The position numbers were made by a program, and so were the translations under genes. Positions 9,107-19,505 of a stretch of 64,000 nucleotides of DNA are shown here, one piece after another; the stretch's first letter is position 1; each line of letters begins with the position of its first letter. Source of the stretch: Pollenia angustigena (taxonomy: Eukaryota > Arthropoda > Insecta > Diptera > Polleniidae); contig OV884059.1 in assembly GCA_930367215.1 (NCBI GenBank), positions 245,953,803 through 246,017,802 on the forward strand. Reading direction: 5' to 3'. Under the pieces are notes generated by a model that was given only the letters and a program-made list of their open reading frames with translations, made no database searches and had not been told where the DNA came from.

Positions 9107-10001
9107 CTTGTTCTTTTTTCCTCACTCTTTACACGGAGAAATTAAGGAAGGTAGGATATTTTTTATAAAGCGTTTTTCGGGTTAAGCTGTTTACTTTTTT
9201 GATTGAACAATTAACAAATGTCACTTACCAAAGCCATTCAGTCATCTTTGAAATATCCTTGTATGACCAGTATCAGAGTTCCACAAACAATTATTAAATT
9301 AAATGTTTCCTTAAGAAAAGTTTTTAATGACCACTGAAATTTCAATTTTAATTTTTATTATCAATAATTTTTTAGTTAAATTTGCTTTATTCCTTTTCCT
9401 AGTCACAGAATTTCTTAAAAATTAACATATATTTCTTTTAATATAAATCTTATTTCTTGGTTTTCTTTTTTTAAAAAATTTATTTTTAATTTTCACAATT
9501 TTTTAATTCTTATATTTTTATATTTCACAAAGCTTTTTCCATTTCTTTCATTTAATTTAAAATTCACAATTTCAAAAAAAAAAAAAAAATTTTTTATTTT
9601 TATATTTCTTCGTATAAATTTTAATTTTTATTCTCTACAATAAATTTTATATTTAAATATTTCACATGGATTTTTTCCTTTTAAATTTTAATTTTTACTC
9701 TCCACAATAAATTTTATATTTTAATATTTCACAGAGCTTTTTACTCTAATTTTATTTTACTTTAATTTCCATTTTTATTTTCCACAATAAATTTTTCATA
9801 ATTTTAATTTTTGTATTTTTTATACTTTTTAATATAATTTTTTTTTATATTTTATTATTTCATATTTTTCACAATCATTTTGTTTCACTAAGACTAATCC
9901 TTATTTCACTACGGCTTGGTGGACCGCGACGTCGAGTCGCCCCCTTTCGACTAGTACTCGGGAGTCACGCCAAGGCTTTCGATTGAGGACCTTTTTTAGG
10001 G
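9107..10001 (-). other. Long AT-rich 5' leader of the provirus
   Basis: There are about 0.9 kb between the primer site and the gag ATG. Between about 9600 and 9800 three imperfect copies, 55-65 bp apart, share the plus-strand core acaataaattttatat preceded by aatttttattctc or aatttttactctc, with a recurring ttcaca-n-gcttttt motif. The 60 bases next to the primer site are GC-rich. In gypsy the equivalent leader holds the Su(Hw) insulator. I saw no TGCATA core typical of that site here. Confidence 0.6.
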
Positions 10002-10019
10002 GTCCCTGCTCGGGCGCCA
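10002..10019 (-). other. Primer binding site, tRNA-Lys type
   Basis: The plus strand reads gtccctgctcgggcgcca, an 18-nt match to a tRNA 3' end including CCA. It closely resembles the lysine tRNA that primes gypsy and lentiviruses. It overlaps the last base of the 5' LTR, as in related elements. Confidence 0.85.
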
Positions 10020-10335
10020 ATTAAAACAAGACGAGTTTAAATTAATTTTTAAAAAAGCGTGTTGCTTCTGCAACACGTTTGTTTGTCTTTATTTAATTAA
10101 TTGAAATGCAAAGAAATAAAGTAAAAGCTTAGATTATATTCTAAAAATGTTGTCGCTGCTGCCGTTGTGCATTCGTCGTCCGCATGTGCTGTAAGTTGAC
10201 ACTTTTGTTTACCTCATTTCCAATTTCACAATTGTTTGGTTCCCACATTCAAACTCCAGACGCGTTGTCAGCATTTATGACTGATGGAATGTGGGAACTT
10301 TATTTTTAGTATTTTTAACTTATTATTTGTTAACT
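10019..10335 (-). repeat. 5' LTR of the provirus
   Basis: 317 bp, matching 2524-2840 with no difference that I can see. It is followed by the TATA target duplication and then the right half of the split MITE. Confidence 0.95.
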
Positions 10336-10547
10336 TATATAAGACGAAACAAATAATTAAAAACACAAAAAATATGTTATAATACTACAAAATATTGCAA
10401 ATTTTGTTACATCGGTTAATCGACTGAAATTAACCGGTTTAATCGTTAGTCGAAAAAAGCCAATTTGAAATTAACCGATCAGTTAATCGGGTAGTAATTA
10501 TCGGTTAACCGATTGACGGTTAACCGAATGAATACTCTAGTATATGG

Positions 10548-11110
10548 CGAATATTGGTATCATTTAAAAGCTTTTGAATAAATTTTTCTAGATATAAACA
10601 TTTTATTTAAAAATTATTAATTCATTAAGGATTAAGGAGCCGGCTATGCGGAGAAGCTTTATTTAGCGAAGCCGGTGTTTGTTATACCATAGAGGATAAA
10701 ATCCTTGCGCCCGGCCAAAGGCCGGCCATGCAGAGAAGCTTTATTTAGAGAAGCTGGGTTTTATTTGGTTATATTTTTATTACCTAGTGCACTTCCGTAA
10801 CATTTTGATATAAATTTTGCAAAAACTATATTAGGAGCTACAGAGTTAAAAAGTTTTAAATAAATTTTACATTTCCAAAAAGATCTGTTCAAATGCTTTC
10901 AAATAATATCAATATTGGCCATAAACGTTCAGAAATGTAGAGGGAAATCGCAAATTTATATGAAAACTTCAGAGGTCCACAACTCGGAAACTATGCGTTT
11001 CCGACAATTTTGCCATTTATTTTTTCTTCTTATTTTTCGATTTTCTATTCCCCTATGTACTTTTTTTTTATTTGGAGCTGCGTTGGTAAACTGGACTTGT
11101 TCCAAAAATC
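10548..11110. repeat. Outer nested repeat, right half, with short GC-rich duplications
   Basis: Two copies of a unit containing gagaagctttatttag lie at about 10642-10680 and 10722-10760, each beside a gccggc-type palindrome. The sequence at about 10938-11104 is the inverted counterpart of 983-1330, including tttggagctgcgttgg. No gene is seen. Confidence 0.45.
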
Positions 11111-11388
11111 TTTTCCCACATGTAGGGAAATGTTTTTGAAATAACTTTCTTGCAACTACACGTGCTACTTCAAAAGTTATTTATTATTTTATTCATGATA
11201 GAATAAGTACAAGGTATAGTCATTAGAAATTTTGTTCTCAATTTCAAAACCCATATAACGTCAAAAAAAAGAAAATACGGAAAAAAATAAAAAAAAATTG
11301 TTTAAAAAACAAATAAATTTTTTTGACATTACATGGGTAAATAAAGGAAACTCTCTTTAATGAACATATGTACCTTGTACTTATTATA

Positions 11389-11440
11389 CCATGATACAAA
11401 TACAGAAGGTAGTTCCATGATACAAATACAGAAGGTAGTT
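11389..11440. repeat. 26-bp perfect tandem duplication
   Basis: The unit ccatgatacaaatacagaag plus six bases occurs twice in a row (11389-11414 and 11415-11440). The surrounding 11160-11690 is AT-rich with no gene. Confidence 0.9.
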
Positions 11441-11693
11441 CCACTCTCTCTTTTTGCCGCCATATTAACGTTCTGACGTTTATCGGAATTATGAAAATTT
11501 GTGCTACCATAGTTTGTTAAATAATCCCATTTTTCTGTTTTTGTTTTGTTTTTTATTTGAAGTTTGGAAAAATAATATGTAAATTTATATTAAAAAATTT
11601 ATATTAAAAAGCTTTAAAATTTGCTAATGTTGAAAATAAGAAATTACATAAATAAAACATAATTCAGTTTTAATTGACCTTTTACAATAATAT

Positions 11694-11924
11694 TTTGATT
11701 ATTTTTAATTTTAAGCTACAGGTCTCTTTTTTATATAAAAAATATTAATTTATTTAATTATTTTTTTCCATAATTATTTTTGTTTGTGTTATAAAAATAT
11801 TGTAAATTTAATTTCCTGAGGATGCTAACCAAAGGTTAGCGAAAAATCGAAAAAATAATTAAATAAATTAATATTTTTTATATAAAAAAGAGACCTGGAG
11901 CTTAAAATTAAAAATAATCAAAAT
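11694..11924. repeat. Inverted-repeat element with hammerhead-like core, possibly Penelope-related
   Basis: Arms of about 74 bp (11694-11767 and 11851-11924) are near-perfect inverted copies containing ggtctcttttttatataaaa. Between them, at 11816-11844, lies CTGAGGA, then T, a 7-bp stem gctaacc-aaa-ggttagc, then GAAA. That is the conserved order of a hammerhead core with one extra base. The core and right arm recur at 52200-52345. Penelope-like elements are known to carry hammerhead motifs in their terminal repeats. Confidence 0.5.
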
Positions 11925-12009
11925 ATAAATAAAATATATTTAAAAAAAGTAAAAAACATTTATCAAACGTTATTTTGTACTTCTGATTCGAAGTACAAGT
12001 TTGTGCAGC

Positions 12010-12965
12010 TGTGTCAAACACATAAAAAATATTGGTTCTAGACCCAGAATCGATCTAACGATGTACGTCCGTCCAAGCGGCTGGCTTTCCATGCACACTG
12101 TGTGCGAAAATTTAAAACGTTAAAAGAACGCAATTTTGAAGATAATTTAATGAATTTTTTTATAGGAAGTTCTAATTGTCACAAGGAAGAACCTTTTTAT
12201 ACCCACAACACAATATTGATAAGGGTATTATGCATTTGTGCTCATGTTCGTAACTCCTTAAAATGTTGCTCCCATCCTTACGTATCACTTTCTGAGTCGA
12301 TCTAACGATGTCCGTCCGTCTGGCTGGCCGACTGGCAGGCTGCATATGTAAAACTTATGCGCAAAGTACAGGTCCCAATTTTAGTGATAATTTGACGAAT
12401 TTTGGCACATAGGTTCTAATTGGCACAAGGACCAAGCCTGTTGATCGGTCCATAATTTTATGTATCTCCCATACAAGCTTCTTTCTGGATTAGGGGCTTT
12501 GAGCCCAAAAAGAATGTATATGCTGCTGTTAAGATTAAATTTGGTTTAAACAAATTTTATTGCAATTAAAATCATCTCACCTAATTGCATTGAAATCGGT
12601 CCATATTTGACCATCAAAAACTAATCCCGAAAATAGCTTTTATGCCATTACTTACTTATAAATGTAAGTATTTACATTAAAATTGTCGACAATGACTTTT
12701 ACAATAGCTACTTTGTCAAAATATTGTGCAGGTCGGTCAAAAATTAACCATAGGTGCCGTATAAGCCATCTTCCTAAAATTACTTTAAGGAAAGCAAATT
12801 CTATATAGATGAAAAAATCTAAATAATATTCGGCACTGAATAACAGAATTTTGTTCTGCCGGGTCCATGATTGCCCATGGGTCCCATATAGACTTAACTT
12901 GCAAAAAGTTGTTCTTTTATTCTGTCGTGGAGGGTCGGGCTTAACCGACTATACTTTTTTGATTG
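12010..12965 (+). repeat. Dispersed repeat family A, composite copy
   Basis: Contains atcgatctaacgatgt followed by gtccgtcc twice (about 12048 and 12298), ttctaattggcacaagg at about 12415, and ends with gtcgggcttaaccgactata. The same modules occur at 14690-15095 and, inverted, at about 19700-19790, 31440-31815 and 54025-54290. The module order suggests at least two overlapping copies. I do not recognise a coding region and cannot name the family. Confidence 0.65.
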
Positions 12966-12997
12966 CTTAAGCTTAATTTTTAATTTCTTAGTAGCTC

Positions 12998-13111
12998 GCA
13001 GAACAGCATGCAATTGAAAATCTCTGGGAAGAAATAAAGCTATTAAATGATGTGGTATACGATAGCCTTGAACAATTTATAAACATTTTATCTGAATGCG
13101 GGCTTAATTAA
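12998..13111 (+). pseudogene. Short open exon-like fragment, unidentified
   Basis: A 37-codon open stretch follows a splice-acceptor-like CTCGCAG at about 12995-13001 and ends in TAA. The peptide has a balanced, soluble composition (ending in ILSECGLN) quite unlike the AT-rich noise around it. It may be the last exon of a decayed transposase, but I do not recognise it. Confidence 0.3.
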
Positions 13112-13960
13112 CCAAGCAACGATTTTTTGCCTAAAGTTGAACATCTTAATTCAACATTTGTCCAAATTAATAGTAATTTTTATATAAAAAGCCCAGTTTT
13201 ATGAAAAAATTATATGTAATTAAAATGTTGTATTAAATGCAAATATTATAAAAAGGTTATTTTTGGGAAGAATCTTTTTTTAATACATAAAACAATCTAA
13301 AATTATTTGTTCAAAGATGAAGTAATTGTAGCTTGAATCTTGTTTTATAAATTTTAATTTCTTTTTAATTAAGATCGACCATACAAATAATGTTTTTTTT
13401 TTTAATTTTCGGGGAAGAAAACCTATTTATGCATATAATTAGTGAATTACGCTGTTTTTAATTCTGAGCTCTTAAGCAAATTAAAGTGCTTAAAAATTTA
13501 CATTAAAGCTGTTAATGCAAATTATACATTTTGTCTTATAATTTTTTAATATGTGGCAACGATTTTTTTAATATTTACAAAAAACAAACTTCAAATAATT
13601 TTATAAACTTCAAAAAAATAATTGTGAGAGAGAAGTGGAACTACCTTGTGTATTTGTATCATGTATTATACTATGATTATACTGAATTAGTATTTTTTTT
13701 AATTGCATATTACGGAGCACAAATTATGTCTGTGTTATGGACACAAATTATGTCTGTGGTTATTGAGTTATTTGCAGTAAATCGGTAACAAATTAAATAT
13801 TACTAGTGCTCGCCTTATGGTCAAAATTCGACCATAATTTGTTTTTCGAAATATCAAGAAAACATAATTTATATATGAATTTATTTGTTTCGAGCATTTA
13901 GTTTTTCCTTCAAAGTGGATCGATTTGGCGAGGGACCAACCTCCCGTTCATATTTTATCT
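13112..13960. other. AT-rich intergenic sequence
   Basis: I see no gene, TIR pair or long repeat here. A 19-bp near-duplicate of acaaattatgtctgtg occurs at about 13720-13765. Confidence 0.4.
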
Positions 13961-13974
13961 TCTACGTGAGTTAA

Positions 13975-14345
13975 TTTAATTTTGTAAGTTCAGTATAAAA
14001 AATACCAATTGAAAAACAAAAAAGTATCAAAAAGTCTTCTTTATATATTGTCATCCACTCAGGACGTTGCACATTTATTTTTATGTTTATATGTCTAATA
14101 TTAACGAAAATTAATCAAAGTACCAGATGTAGAACGAAAAAGTACCAAAAAGCTCCCCTTACATGTTCTTAGTCACCCAGTTTAATGTATAATTTTTTCT
14201 TTATAGGTCGAATATTAACGAAAATTCAAAAAGTTCCAGATGAAAAACAAAAAATACCACCATTTTTTATCTTATAGGTTACACTCACTCAGGATCCTAC
14301 ACCTATAATAATATGTTTCTAAGTTCTATAGAAAATTTAAAAATT
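13975..14345. repeat. Degenerate tandem array, period about 115-122 bp
   Basis: Three to four diverged units share aatattaacgaaaatt, a pair of agtacca / agtatca motifs, cactcagga and tatgttt in the same order. Spacing between equivalent strings is about 115-122 bp. The flank 14346-14690 shows no gene. Confidence 0.6.
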
Positions 14346-14689
14346 ATCACATGAAGCACAGAAAAGAAAAAAAAAGAGATTTAGTTTCCCATATTTCCCC
14401 CTTTTTCTCCCCGAAATAGTTAAGAACACTTTCCTCCTCTGTATGTCAACCGATTTGAACAAAATATACACCATTTAAGAGGTATTTACCCAAAGAAGTG
14501 CACAAGGTATATTTTATTAAAATCTGTTCAATAATATCAGAGTTGTAAGCGTTCAAAATTGTAAGTAACACAAATGCAAAATAAATAAATAAAAATTTAT
14601 TTTCAATTATCAAATAATAAGGGTTATCGATTATTCGACATTTTTCAGAAACCGGTTTTCGAATATTTCGACAATTTGTGCTGATGTGT

Positions 14690-15095
14690 GTAACGCCTTA
14701 AAATAGTGGCCCTAGACCCACATTTACCGATCTACTCAGAATCACTTTCTGAGTCGAACTAACGATGTCCGTCCGAATGGTTGGCAGGCTGGCTGTCGAT
14801 TAACCCTGTGCGCAAAGTACAGTTCGCAATTTTAGAGATAATTTGATAAAATTTGGGTCATAGGTTCTTATTGGCACAAGGACCAAGCCTATTGAAAATG
14901 GACCAAATCGCAGGACCACGAGGGAAGATATTGGTCAATTTCTCCCTCTCACAAACTTTCAAACCGATTTTCATGAAGTTTATAAACATAGATAAATCCA
15001 TATTAATATGAACATATAAGAATGATGTGTTTTTAAATACTGTGGTGTAGGGTATCATATGGTCGGGCTTGACCGACTATACTTTCTTACTTTTT
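14690..15095 (+). repeat. Dispersed repeat family A, copy 2
   Basis: Carries the aactaacgatgtccgtccg motif, the ttcttattggcacaagg string and the terminal gggcttgaccgactatactt. It abuts and probably truncates the Harbinger remnant that follows. Confidence 0.7.
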
Positions 15096-15099
15096 TTTT

Positions 15100-15846
15100 T
15101 TTTTTTTGAGATTGGCCTTTGTTTCGAAGCACCTCTTTAAAGAAGAGTTAGTAATTGAAAAAGAACAACAAGCGTTTGATGTAAGTTAAATACATTAATA
15201 CGACTGACTTACATTTAAATTGTTGAATAAGTTTTGAAAGATTTTTATTAATATGGACGCATTTTTTCTACATATTATTTTATAATAATCGATTTAACTT
15301 GGTTTGTTTATTGTATTGTAATTCATGAACAGAACCGGTGGTGGTAGCTGGGCAGACGTGCCCCGTGATTTAAATAGCTTAGAAGAACAAATACTCCAGA
15401 TTATAACGGTTGATGCCGTTGACGGCGACTCATGTACTCCCGAATCCGGTATCGTATTAGAAGAATCTGAAGTACGTTAATATGTTTTATTTATTTATTT
15501 CGAATTTTATTAATATAATACTTATTTTTCTAGGATTTGAATTGCATAGAATTTTTAGAATGCGATAAGCTATATATCCCGCCAACTAAAAAAACAAAAA
15601 TCGAACCACAATCACCACCATCAAGTTCAGCAAAACTTTTGCTTAAAAAATGTTTACCTACAACTTAATTAGCATCAAAGTACGCCGATGCTTTAAGTGA
15701 AGCAAAATCAATGCAAAACGATGTGATAAAGCAGTTAAATATAATTGAACAACAAAATTCCACAATACAACTACAAAATTTTGAAATTTTAGAAAAACTA
15801 CAAAGAATTTTGGATACGAGCTCTGCATCTACTTCAATGTTCTAAT
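15100..15846 (+). pseudogene. PIF/Harbinger SANT/Myb-like accessory protein, degenerate
   Basis: Three exon-like segments are visible, each with plausible GT-AG borders: about 15100-15178 (ends before gtaagt), about 15330-15473 (ends before gtacgt) and 15534-15845. The middle segment has the RTGGGSW motif that closes the SANT/Myb-like domain of Harbinger DNA-binding proteins, followed by an acidic stretch. The last segment is Ser/Pro-rich then a Gln/Asn-rich coiled coil ending at a TAA. An in-frame TAA near 15668 breaks it, and the DNA-binding N-terminus is absent, removed by the adjacent repeat. The gene converges on the transposase remnant at 16379-17638. In intact elements the two proteins act together at the transposon ends. 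Confidence 0.6.
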
Positions 15847-16378
15847 ATTTTTTAGAAAGCTTTTTTTTAAGCACATGTTTTAATTCTGTGTCCGTATGGA
15901 AAAACAAGGTAACTCCATTTTTTGAAAACACGAGAAAAACACAGTTTAAGTTTTGAACATATTTCACTAATAATTTAATATAAGTTTATTAATGATAACT
16001 TATCGTGGAAAATTTTCAAAAAACGATGAAGTCGTATGGGATGTAAAATTTTTTTTCATTATACTTGTAAATTTCATCACACATGCATTCACACTATCAG
16101 TCTTTTACATATTACTTGAGTTTTTGACATGTATTAATATAAATTAATATAATAGTGTAAACTAGCCTTAATTAGTATTAAGTTGAATTTTTTTGTTTTA
16201 TTATATGCATATGAAATGAATTTTTTATTTTGTTTTCAATAAATATCAAAATATTGGAATTAAAATTATCTACGGCTACAAATTCTTGTTTTCAGTCTTT
16301 ATCGAATACGACAAGCTTCACGTAGTGGTTCTTCTATTTCGTCATCGTTAGTTGAAATAGCTTCTTCATCTTGTAGAA

Positions 16379-17638
16379 CTATTCATTATCTTCGCACATT
16401 AAGCCATGTTCTCTTCTGAAATTGTGAAGAACCGTGCATGCGTTTATAATTTTTCCTGCCATTTGCGGGTTGGTGTGCAGTCCAACATGCAAACACCTAA
16501 AAACACTTTTTAAAACACCATTTAAGCGTTCAACACAATTTCTGGCCTTAGCATGTACTGTATTAAACTGTTTTTCATCCTCAGTTGATGAACGGTATGG
16601 TGTTATTAGCCATGGCCGCAAGGGATAGCCAGAGTCACTTGGACAAATCGACACAAAATTAGAAATTAATGTAAAATAAATAAAAGATACATTTTAATTG
16701 CAATTAAAAGTCCACACAGGTGCACACAAAAAATATTGAATAAAAAAATGTCTCTAAAATCTTCATATATACATACCTAACAACCAAGAATCATTGTTTC
16801 TGTCTCTTTCGTACCGCTGTTGCAATACACCGCTAATGCGCGAAGCTTTCCAAACCTTGCAAAACCTCCAAAAATTTTCAAATTACTATTACATATCTGA
16901 AAATGTATGTTGGTTGTTTTATTGCTATAACTGTAAGAAAAATCATAATGAGCGAAATTCTTACTAGCTGTACATTTTTTGAGTGGTAGCCTTTTCTGTT
17001 TAAATAGCATGCCTCAACTTCTTGTTTTGGTTTTTTGACGGACATGCGTGCAGTCAATGGCCCCTATTACTCCAGGAAACCCAGTCTCTTCATAGAATCT
17101 GGAAATCGTTACCAAAATCTAAATTGTGCATGCCTTTTACATACATATGAATATACATATCACCATATATCACATGTTTACTCTCTTTTATTTGGAGCTG
17201 CGTCTATAAACTACTCTATTTAAGCCGAAAATACTTACTTTTGTTTTATAGGTTCGTATTCAGAAATTGCTGGAAACTTTATCCATTTCGCCATTAATTT
17301 CTGTTCCAAAATATCTGCTACCTCGTGAACAGCCCGGCAAACAACACTTTTGCTTACAGAAGCTGTATAATCCTGTCCAATGTCTCTGTAGTAGGAACCA
17401 GTCGCAAAGAAATTTAACGCTGTGCACATTCGAATAGGTTGTGGTATAAAAGTTTTTTGACACCCTTCGACATGTGGGGACTTAACTCATTGAAGAGGAC
17501 AAGAGCTCTGCTCAAACGATAAAGATCCCTGAATCGCTGCTCCGGAATGCTGAATGGGTCCGTTGCATCCCTTAGTTGTTGGCGATAAAGACGCAACATA
17601 TTTCGCAGTTCAGCAGTTATAAGTGTCGCACTATACAT
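16379..17638 (-). pseudogene. PIF/Harbinger (HARBI1-like) transposase, intron-containing and frameshifted
   Basis: Four exon-like blocks on the minus strand together resemble a HARBI1-type DDE nuclease. The first (17638-17239) contains ALNFFATGSYYRDIGQ and ends at GTAAGT. The second (from 17118) contains GFPGVIGAIDCTHV with the first catalytic Asp, then NRKGYHSKNVQ. The third (about 16893-16779) ends NNDSWLLG before GTATGT. The last (about 16645-16379) has SDSGYPLRPWLITPY (second Asp) and RNCVERLNGVLKSVFRC (the Glu). Frame changes near 17470, 17030 and 16850 inactivate it. All three acidic residues survive, so decay is moderate. A small insert with ggagctgcgtctataaact lies in the first intron. 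Confidence 0.8.
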
Positions 17639-17639
17639 T

Positions 17640-17985
17640 TTTCTTTTTCACTTGCTAAAATAAATAAAACACAATTGTTGTAATTTGTTTTATTAAATTT
17701 TTGTTACCCTTTACTTTATAATTGTTATATTTTTATTTTATTAATAAATTTATTCCTTCACTTTTTGGTTTTGTTATTATTTATTTACTTTGTTGACGTT
17801 TCGTTTGCATTTGACATTTGATGACTGGAAATATTCCAGTATAAACAGAATTTGTTGTGTCTGTTTTCACATTCAAATACAGAAGCAGTTTTATCTCATA
17901 AATCGAGAAACGATGGAATGTTTTGTTTCACACTTGATATGAGAAATTTTAGTTTGCGAGAAATACAGAAACGAGGTACTGTTAA
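17640..17985. other. AT-rich flank of the Harbinger remnant
   Basis: No gene or clear terminal inverted repeat was found, although the 5' end of the Harbinger element should lie here. Confidence 0.35.
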
Positions 17986-17989
17986 CCAG

Positions 17990-18240
17990 AATTTTAAGCA
18001 ATTTTTTTTTTTTTTTTTTTGCTTAACATGTATTAAAATATGTTTTAAAAACTTAAAATATGTGTGCAATAAAAATGCAGCAATGGCTAAAATATGGAAA
18101 TTATTTACAAACAAATCGATACCAAAATTCATTAAAAGCTCTAAACGGATAAATATATTGTTTCTGCATTCATTGGTCGCACAAGAAAATCCATGCAATT
18201 GCATATCTACGGCTTCCATGAGTAGTAGTAGGATATGACA
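17990..18240 (+). pseudogene. hAT transposase N-terminal fragment, copy 1
   Basis: Matches 19990-20190 in order: a region of aaatatg repeats, then codons for KSIPKFIKSSK and a short stretch before catgcaattgcatatctac. Frame breaks and a 20-T run precede it. It looks like the N-terminal BED-finger end of the same hAT family as the longer remnant downstream. Confidence 0.45.
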
Positions 18241-18778
18241 GGACATCTCAAAAAGCACTACAGATAAAATTTAAGACAACAAATCCCATTGTTTTTTATT
18301 GCTATCTCTTAAGATTTAGCTGATACATGTAAAAATTCCTTATTTAAATTTTTTTATACATCAAAATTAGGTTATCTTGTAAATAAATACGTCTAATTAC
18401 CTCACTGAGATATTTAAACGAATTCGCTTAATTACCTCAATGAGGTAGTTACACGTATTCTTATTATTACCTCAACGATGTAGTTAAGCGTATTCGTATA
18501 TTTCTCATTCCCTTAAAATATACATATATGTATGGAAACAAGACATTGCGTTTAATCGGTTAATTAAAATTCTAATCAATCAAATAACCGATTAATCAAT
18601 ATTTCTCATTCCCTTATGTTTAAGAGAAAAAAAAAATTAAAGGACTTAAGTATTCAATATTAAAATCTTTGATTTATGGTAATTAAAGTCAGAATTAAAT
18701 GATAATTTAAATTTGATTAATCGAATAACTGCTAGAGTTTTGAATAATTATACCATTTGATTAACCAGTGTTGTCATA

Positions 18779-19008
18779 TCTGACAACCCTCCACATGGCT
18801 AACCCCAAGGCGAATTAAATATAATGAATTGGCCTTAGTCTAAGACTGATTTAAAATTAAATAAAAAACAATCTGAAACCCTCTGACAATCTGAAACCCT
18901 CTGAAACAGTCTGACAACCCTCCACATGGCTAACCCCAAGGCGAATTAAATATAATGAATTGGCCTTAGTCTAAGACTGATTTAAAATTAAATAAAAAAC
19001 AATCTGAA
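18779..19008. repeat. 99-bp direct duplication
   Basis: Two apparently identical copies, 18779-18877 and 18910-19008, start tctgacaaccctccacatgg. They are separated by 32 bp made of further tctgaaaccc units. The region 18241-18778 before it is AT-rich, with a threefold attacctcaayga-type motif at about 18398-18480 and no gene. Confidence 0.9.
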
Positions 19009-19505
19009 AATTTTTTAAGTAAAAAAAAAATTCTAATAATTTTTTAAATATCAACGTTTTTGTGAAAACAATTACTTTAATTTAAAATGCTCTCATATGT
19101 AAATAGATACACAAATTTAATAGAGACAAAAAAAATTGTGAGCATTTGCATTAGAGAAAGAAATTTTTTCTAATATGTATATGAATTTGTACTTGCCCTG
19201 TAGGAAATGTCACTAGTGAATCTGTACTGATTCACTATTGACATAGTCACTAGTACTAGAGACTTATTATACCCCAGGGAATGTTAATTACTAGAGTTGC
19301 TAATTCCATGCAAATCATGTTTTTTTTGTCGATAGTCTAAGAACGATGTCGACCAATTTACTTTATGCATCATTAAATTTGCGTTAAAATGACATCGATT
19401 TGTTTTTGCATATTTTGGTGGAAAAGCATATACCATTTACATATTTGGGTTTTGAATGCATATTTTGAAATTTTTGAGTAATTTGTTTTTAATTTCTATA
19501 TTATA

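Larger units (their letters stand above)
2524..10335 (-). mobile_element. Complete gypsy/errantivirus-like LTR retrotransposon
   Basis: The element is 7.8 kb and reads on the minus strand as LTR, primer site, gag, pol, env, polypurine tract, LTR. Both LTRs are 317 bp, begin AGTTAAC and end TTTTAATT. By eye I see no difference between the two copies, so the insertion is recent. It is flanked by TATA (2520-2523 and 10336-10339), the 4-bp TA-type duplication known for errantiviruses. All three frames are open. It sits inside a hAT MITE that it split. The integrase has one suspicious active-site change, noted under pol. Confidence 0.95.
1347..10539. mobile_element. hAT-type MITE split by a provirus
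   Basis: The left terminus begins tagggtatttatttaatc and the right terminus ends gaatgaatactcta, forming an imperfect terminal inverted repeat rich in aatcggttaaccg units. The flanks are gtatatag (1339-1346) and gtatatgg (10540-10547), an 8-bp target duplication with one mismatch. A TAGNG-type terminus with 8-bp duplication fits hAT. Without the provirus the element is about 1.38 kb and shows no open reading frame of note. A partial inverted copy lies at 33790-35039 and a shorter fragment at about 44636-44810. Confidence 0.7.

Noticed and set aside
9107..10001. Gypsy-type Su(Hw) insulator
   Set aside because: The TGCATA core was not found in the repeated units; only the position is comparable.
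13975..14345. Coding tandem-repeat protein
   Set aside because: Stops occur in all frames of the repeated unit.
17852..18258. Overlapping open frames of 120-128 codons on both strands
   Set aside because: They run through a T/A homopolymer and a known hAT fragment, and neither has a domain-like pattern.
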